Shown here piece by piece: positions 13,402-17,856 of a stretch of DNA of 17,856 nucleotides; position 1 is the first letter of the stretch; each line of letters starts with the position of its first letter. This stretch comes from Spirochaetaceae bacterium. Its GTDB lineage: Bacteria > Spirochaetota > Spirochaetia > UBA9216. The position numbers were made by a program, and so were the translations under genes. The stretch is from contig JAQQAK010000310.1 in NCBI GenBank assembly GCA_028527945.1, positions 1-17,856 of the forward strand. Direction: 5' to 3'. A model generated the notes under the pieces. It saw only the letters and a list, made by a program, of their open reading frames with translations. It ran no database searches and was not told where the DNA came from.

Positions 13402-14448
13402 ATGGATAGATATTATACGGAAATCCTTGATAAGGTAGAAGGGGTTCTTTCCCGTGCTGTTCCGGCAACATCTGACAAAGGTTGGATTAGTCGTGCAGTA
13501 GGGCCTGTGAAAGGTAAAATAGCAGAAAAAGTCGTTGATAAAATAAATGAACCAGCTGTAGAGCTTTTAAGCCGGGGAGGAAAAAGATGGAGGCCAGTTA
13601 GTATGGTTCTCTGTTGCGAAATAGCTGGTGGAGAAGTTGAAAATGCTTTACCTCTTGTGCCGCTTGTTGAGTTTCCTCATAACGGTAGTTTGATTGTTGA
13701 TGATATTGAAGATGGTGCAGTTTTAAGGAGAGGAAAAGAAGCTGTTCATCTTATGTTTGGTGAAGATGTTTCTGTTAATTCAGGAAATCTTTTATATTTT
13801 CTACCAACTTACCTCATAGATGAAAGCACTTTCGAAGAAGAATTAAAACTTAGATTATACAGATATTATACAACTAGTTTACGGCGACTCCATTTTGGTC
13901 AGGGGCTTGATATTCAATGGCATAATAATCATGAGGAGTATCCTTCAGTAGATGAATATATGCAAATGTGCCGTTTGAAAACTGGTTGTCTTTCAAGATT
14001 TGCGGCTCAAACAGGTTTTGCTATTGGGGGGACAGATCCTAATACTTGTTTGACCCTTGGTGATATTTTTGAAGATATCGGAGTTGCTTTTCAAATAATT
14101 GATGATGTAATAAATCTTACTACAGGGAATCCGGGGAAATCTCGTGGTGATGATATCGTAGAAGGTAAAAAGAGCCTTCCTGTTATCTTTCATGCCATGG
14201 TTGATCCTGATTCCATTCCTGTTCTTTCTGAACATTTTGCTGCTGCCGGAGATAAAAATAATTCTGGTGCTGAAGAGCATATAGAAGCCGCAATAAAGAT
14301 GTTGGAAGGAACCGGCAGTATTGAACGTGCCCAAAGCCGAGCTTTTGAAATGATTCGTGGAGCAAAAGGAATGCTTGAGCGGTCTTTTCAGAGTTCTTCT
14401 GCGCTTGATTCTTTATTGGATTTATTTGACAGTTTTCACTCTGCTTAA
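13402..14448 (+). CDS. Polyprenyl diphosphate synthase
   Basis: The protein has 348 residues from ATG 13402. It condenses isopentenyl diphosphate with an allylic diphosphate to make a longer isoprenoid chain. Motifs in order are GKRWRP (60-65), the first Asp-rich motif DDIED (100-104) followed by RRGKEAVH, GQGLDIQW (166-173), and the second motif in FQIIDDVIN (230-238) followed by GKKSLPV (255-261). The second motif is DDxxN rather than the common DDxxD. HNGSLIVDDIED and the DDxxN form recall geranylgeranyl-diphosphate synthases. Product length cannot be read with certainty, so no gene symbol is given. An in-frame GTG at 13387 is an alternative start; neither start has a visible SD, and the 5' gap to rlmE is very short. 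Confidence 0.88.
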   Translation: MDRYYTEILDKVEGVLSRAVPATSDKGWISRAVGPVKGKIAEKVVDKINEPAVELLSRGGKRWRPVSMVLCCEIAGGEVENALPLVPLVEFPHNGSLIVDDIEDGAVLRRGKEAVHLMFGEDVSVNSGNLLYFLPTYLIDESTFEEELKLRLYRYYTTSLRRLHFGQGLDIQWHNNHEEYPSVDEYMQMCRLKTGCLSRFAAQTGFAIGGTDPNTCLTLGDIFEDIGVAFQIIDDVINLTTGNPGKSRGDDIVEGKKSLPVIFHAMVDPDSIPVLSEHFAAAGDKNNSGAEEHIEAAIKMLEGTGSIERAQSRAFEMIRGAKGMLERSFQSSSALDSLLDLFDSFHSA

Positions 14449-14464
14449 AAATATGTTTTTGTGG

Positions 14465-15199
14465 TTAATTCCATAGTCCATATTCACCCATTTTAGATAT
14501 AACGGCTTCGCTCCAGCCTCGATTGGCTGCCGGGCTGGCCGGGCTTGGGTGCAGAATATTGCCTGATTTTATTTTCTCAGATTTTATTTCATCTTTTAAT
14601 GCCGCGTTAATTCTTGTTTCTGCAAATTTGCCAATACCAATAAGCCAGTTAGCTTCAAGTATTTCTGCGGTTTTATTAAGATGCTTATCGCAGGCATTAA
14701 AGAGTTTTATTCTCTCTTCTTTTGGTAGTTTATCTGGGGTAAAGTTTCGGCCGCTTTCTGTCATAAAACTTAACGGACAATAATTAGCGACGTAATGTTC
14801 AGAAAAAAAGTTTTCTGGTTCATTGTATCTTTCAGCCATAAGCCCCCAGAGTCTTCTGCCGCTAACTTCACTTCTTTTACATGAAAAACCTTCAATTGGC
14901 CGTTTAGGGTGTTCGTTCTCTGGCTTTTCTACATCTGTTTCAATTTTAAGCCAATTTATTACTGCTGTTATTTCTCCAAACGGAACCCCTGTTTGAGCCA
15001 TTCCCCACGGCCCAGGATTCATGCCAACAAAGATGATCTTTTTTGGGTTGTTCCCATATTTTTCGAGGTATTGAGAATGAGACTTCCACGCGTACTCTAA
15101 TGGATTATAAATATGAGTTATTTCGTCTGTGAAATCTAATTTAGACACTTCTTCAGATAGCTCAAGAGCTACGTCTTTTAATAGTTGGGCTTTATTCAT
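14465..15199 (-). CDS. SMUG1-type (family 3) uracil-DNA glycosylase
   Basis: The protein has 244 residues. It is expected to remove uracil and related damaged pyrimidines from DNA by cutting the N-glycosidic bond. Motif 1 GMNPGPWGMAQTGVPFG (59-75), the EHPKRPIEG segment (96-104), SEVSGRRLWG (110-119), ANYCPLSF (138-145; Asn139), SGRNFTP (149-155) and motif 2 HPSPASPAANRGW (217-229) follow human SMUG1 in order and nearly in wording. Asn61 in motif 1 and His217 in motif 2 are the expected catalytic positions. Bacterial SMUG1 enzymes are known but uncommon next to family 1, 4 and 5 enzymes. AGGCGG serves as SD. It is the last gene in the probable HD-GYP, adenosine deaminase, glycosylase operon (21-nt gap). 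Confidence 0.9.
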   Translation of the reverse strand: MNKAQLLKDVALELSEEVSKLDFTDEITHIYNPLEYAWKSHSQYLEKYGNNPKKIIFVGMNPGPWGMAQTGVPFGEITAVINWLKIETDVEKPENEHPKRPIEGFSCKRSEVSGRRLWGLMAERYNEPENFFSEHYVANYCPLSFMTESGRNFTPDKLPKEERIKLFNACDKHLNKTAEILEANWLIGIGKFAETRINAALKDEIKSEKIKSGNILHPSPASPAANRGWSEAVISKMGEYGLWN

Positions 15200-15220
15200 T
15201 GTACCGCCTGAAAGTTAGTT

Positions 15221-16306
15221 TTATTCTGTTGGGTTTGTTTCTTCCCTGATCTTTGCGTAACCGGGTTTTATAATATCATAAATTATTCTTATACGCTCAT
15301 CGTAATGTACAAATGCAGATTTCATTGCATTTAGAGTAATTTTCTCAAAGTCTCTTAATGAAAGATTGAAGTATTCTGAAGCTATTGTCATTTCTTTAAC
15401 AAGGTTGGTGTTACTCATAAGAGGGTTGTCAGTACAGAGTGTGCATCGAAATCCATTTCTGTAATATAGGTTAAAAGGGTGTTCGTCAAAAGAAGGTGCA
15501 GCTCCTGTTTGAATATTTGATGAAAGACATATTTCCAGTGGAATTCGTTTATCGCGAATAAAGTGAGATAGTGTTCCCATTCTTTCAATTCTGGTTCCAT
15601 GTACTACCATATCCTCTATTAGCCTTGTAGCATGGCCTATGCGGTGTGTCCCGCATATTTGAATGGCTTGCCATATAGATTCAACTCCAAAAGCTTCTCC
15701 TGCGTGGACTGTGATATTAAAATTCCTGTTTCGTATATGCTGAAAGGCTTCAAGGTGTCTTCTTGGTGGATGTCCATGTTCATCTCCGGCTATATCAAAG
15801 CCAACAACACCCATTTTTCTAAAGGAAATCGCAAGCTCTGCTGTTTCAAGAGAATAGTCTGCGGGTTGATGCCTCATCGCGCATAATATTAAACCGTAGT
15901 CAACTCCAAACTGTTCTTTGCCTTCTTTTAATCCCGCGAGAACTGCTTTTACAATTTCTTCAGTATTTAATCCTCTTTCAGTATGAAGGATTGGCGCAAA
16001 TCTTATTTCTACATACTTCACATTCTGTAACGAAAGATCTTCAAGAGTTTCTCGAGCTATTCTTGTTAGTGCTTCTTTCGTCTGCATTACAGAACAGCTT
16101 ACAGAGAATCCTTCCAGATAAAGGGTTAAGCTTTTTCTGTCTGCGCCTCTATGTAGCCATTGCGCAAGTTTTTCAGGATCATGCTCGGGGATTTCTATGT
16201 TTTGTTCTTCAGCTAATTCGACTATAGTTGAGTTTCTAACTCCCCCGTCAAGATGATGGTGAAGTTCCACCTTGGGAATCTTTCTTATCATTTCTTTGGT
16301 AATCAT
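15221..16306 (-). CDS. add: Adenosine deaminase
   Basis: This 361-residue zinc amidohydrolase deaminates adenosine (probably also deoxyadenosine) to inosine in purine salvage. Zinc ligands are H16 and H18 in VELHHHLDGG (13-22), H201 in VHAGEAF (200-206) and D293 in CTDNPLMSNT (291-300); E204 and H225 (RIGHA, 222-226) are the expected catalytic acid and base. The CTDNPLM wording differs from the SLNTDDP form of enterobacterial enzymes and resembles the actinobacterial TDN form. The ATG lies 2 nt after the HD-GYP stop, so translation is coupled to that gene. An alternative start is Met6. The adenine deaminase branch of the family is less likely given the intact VELHHHLDGG start and overall length. 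Confidence 0.9.
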   Translation of the reverse strand: MITKEMIRKIPKVELHHHLDGGVRNSTIVELAEEQNIEIPEHDPEKLAQWLHRGADRKSLTLYLEGFSVSCSVMQTKEALTRIARETLEDLSLQNVKYVEIRFAPILHTERGLNTEEIVKAVLAGLKEGKEQFGVDYGLILCAMRHQPADYSLETAELAISFRKMGVVGFDIAGDEHGHPPRRHLEAFQHIRNRNFNITVHAGEAFGVESIWQAIQICGTHRIGHATRLIEDMVVHGTRIERMGTLSHFIRDKRIPLEICLSSNIQTGAAPSFDEHPFNLYYRNGFRCTLCTDNPLMSNTNLVKEMTIASEYFNLSLRDFEKITLNAMKSAFVHYDERIRIIYDIIKPGYAKIREETNPTE

Positions 16307-16308
16307 AT

Positions 16309-17856
16309 TTATACTGTAACCTTGGTAGGCTGAATGTGCAAATGATTCTTTGTATTTTCGAGGGCTTCAAGGAATAAATCTGCTAATTCCGGGTCAAAAT
16401 CGACCCCTCTATTGTCTCTTATGATTTTTATGCAAATTTCTTCAGGCATTGCTTCACGGTATGGTCTTTTGGCAGATACTGCGTCAAAAACATCTGCGAT
16501 AGCAATAATTCGTCCAAATAGCGGTATATCTTTACCTGAAAGACCTTTAGGGTATCCTGTGCCGTTCCATCTTTCATGATGATATCTTATTCCATCGCAT
16601 ATATCTTCATAATTAGGAATGTTTCTGGATATTTGGTATCCTGTTTCCGGATGCTGCTTTATTGAATCAAACTCTTCTTCTGTCAATTTATCTGGTTTAT
16701 CCAGTATTCGTTCTGGAATACCTATTTTTCCAATGTCATGAAGGTGTGCCGAAATCACGAGACGTTTTAACTGCATTTCATTTAAGCCAAGGGCTGTTCC
16801 AAGCATTTTGCTTAGGTGAGCAACTCTGCTGCTATGACCGGAGGTCCATTTAGATTTTGTATCAATTGCGCTACTTAAGGCTCGTATTGAACCAATTTGA
16901 AGAGTATCAAGTTCTTCTACAGCAAATATACTTTGCATAGCGACACCGGCCTGATCGCCGAGTTTTATGAGGGTTTGCTGTTCATCAGAAGTGAAATCCT
17001 GTTGGTTATTTTTTACAACAAATAGTGAACCCAGGTATTCTTCTTTAAGATAAATTGGGACGTTGTAAAATCGTTTTGTTTTTTCTGGTAAATGAAGTTG
17101 TTTTTTTAGAACTTCAATCAGGTTGTGATCTTCAGATACGAGACATGATTTCTTTAGAGTATCTAATGTATTACGGCCAAGAAGCTCATCAGGAATATAT
17201 GGATTTGATATAATTACTGATATCTTATTTTTTCTTGCTGCAGAAATTAGTTCAAATCCGCTGCCAATATCGTCTCGTAAGGCCATTACTACAGTGCTTT
17301 TGTCTATGTAGTCACATATAAAACTGATTACACTATTAAGAAGATCCTTTCTTGATATTGATGACAAAACGGCCTTATCAATCTTGTTCATTATGTCCAT
17401 GGCCTGAATTCGTTTGTTCAGGTTTCTGTTCATTTCAGATAGTGTGTTTGATAAAAGTCCGATTTCATCATGGCGATTAATCGAGAAAGTTACATCTTTT
17501 TGGCCTTTTGAAATTTTTTCAGCGTTGGCAACCAATTCTTTTAGTGGTTTTGTTATTGTATTTGAGAAAAATTGTCCAAGAGTAAATGAAACAATAATAA
17601 GAAAGATAAATGCTATACCAATTTCTTGTTTACGCTTTAGAAAAAGATCTTGTATCTCTGTTCTGTTTATAGACGCTTCAAGCACCACTCGTCTTGATTT
17701 TGTATTTATAATGTTAAAAAAGACGCTTGTATAATTTGTTTTTCCAAAAAAAGGATTTCCTGTAAAGACCAGATCATCATTCATGTCTTTAATTATTGCA
17801 AGAGCCTTTTTTTCTTTCATCTCTGTCAAGTTTATATGGTTGTTCATGATGCTATA
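16309..17856 (-). CDS. HAMP-GAF-HD-GYP signalling protein, N-terminus beyond window
   Basis: The minus-strand frame is open to the window edge. The first ATG inside is at 17847, but Tyr-Ser-Ile codons precede it, so the true start and an expected first membrane helix probably lie outside. Visible (numbered from ATG 17847) are the end of an extracytoplasmic sensor region (1-70), a membrane helix (76-95), HAMP (about 96-148, TKPLKELV), a GAF-like domain (about 155-305) and HD-GYP (about 315-500). Key HD-GYP residues are H338, H370-D371, K374 in HLHDIGKIG, H399, H423-H424, GTGYP (429-433) and D452. HD-GYP domains hydrolyse cyclic di-GMP; all expected metal-binding residues are present, so activity is likely. 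It is the promoter-proximal visible gene of an operon with adenosine deaminase 2 nt downstream. Confidence 0.9.
   Translation of the reverse strand, partial: YSIMNNHINLTEMKEKKALAIIKDMNDDLVFTGNPFFGKTNYTSVFFNIINTKSRRVVLEASINRTEIQDLFLKRKQEIGIAFIFLIIVSFTLGQFFSNTITKPLKELVANAEKISKGQKDVTFSINRHDEIGLLSNTLSEMNRNLNKRIQAMDIMNKIDKAVLSSISRKDLLNSVISFICDYIDKSTVVMALRDDIGSGFELISAARKNKISVIISNPYIPDELLGRNTLDTLKKSCLVSEDHNLIEVLKKQLHLPEKTKRFYNVPIYLKEEYLGSLFVVKNNQQDFTSDEQQTLIKLGDQAGVAMQSIFAVEELDTLQIGSIRALSSAIDTKSKWTSGHSSRVAHLSKMLGTALGLNEMQLKRLVISAHLHDIGKIGIPERILDKPDKLTEEEFDSIKQHPETGYQISRNIPNYEDICDGIRYHHERWNGTGYPKGLSGKDIPLFGRIIAIADVFDAVSAKRPYREAMPEEICIKIIRDNRGVDFDPELADLFLEALENTKNHLHIQPTKVTV

Overview
The window is AT-rich, densely packed bacterial DNA. 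I infer a spirochaete, most likely Treponema-like. The grounds are three lipoprotein signals with relaxed lipoboxes (FFSC, IVSC, FYSC), TTG starts, and a HAMP-GAF-HD-GYP protein beside house-keeping genes. No rRNA, tRNA, CRISPR array or intact insertion sequence is visible.

Left part (1-5249) is accessory in character. It holds, in order: the 5' part of a DUF4230-type lipoprotein gene (minus); a decayed ORF next to a 20-nt sequence resembling IS256-family ends; an AraC-family regulator translationally coupled to a DUF4386-like membrane protein (both minus); a second, direct-oriented copy of the 20-nt repeat; abgA (plus), for a p-aminobenzoyl-glutamate hydrolase-like M20 peptidase; then a small polytopic membrane protein followed after 4 nt by a TPM-domain lipoprotein. 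The only gene-free stretch over 300 nt (4934-5249) contains three consecutive stem-loops, the first and third related in sequence, and then the promoter region of the pyr operon.

Centre (5250-11226) is a de novo pyrimidine operon: pyrD-pyrK-pyrC-pyrEF-pyrB-pyrI. Together these convert carbamoyl phosphate plus aspartate to UMP; carAB is absent here. From pyrK to pyrI the genes overlap or abut. pyrD is separated from the rest by a textbook intrinsic terminator that begins inside its stop codon. The fifth and sixth steps are one fused protein (OPRT then OMP decarboxylase) that reads like animal UMP synthase, with a URA3/UMPS-type decarboxylase half. PyrK has the compact cysteine spacing I associate with archaeal-type PyrK, and PyrB is paired with a zinc-binding regulatory chain PyrI.

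Right part (11338-17856) holds house-keeping and signalling genes. On the minus strand are a TPR protein overlapping an NlpC/P60-like lipoprotein, and rlmE (23S rRNA 2'-O-methyltransferase). On the plus strand is a polyprenyl diphosphate synthase diverging from rlmE. Then, minus again, come a putative operon of an HD-GYP signalling protein (N-terminus beyond the window edge), adenosine deaminase, and a SMUG1-type uracil-DNA glycosylase. Adenosine deaminase (purine salvage), the glycosylase (uracil repair) and the pyr operon make the region rich in nucleotide metabolism, although the genes belong to separate transcription units. The most notable points are the animal-like UMP synthase, the SMUG1-type glycosylase, the intra-operon terminator and the stem-loop cluster.
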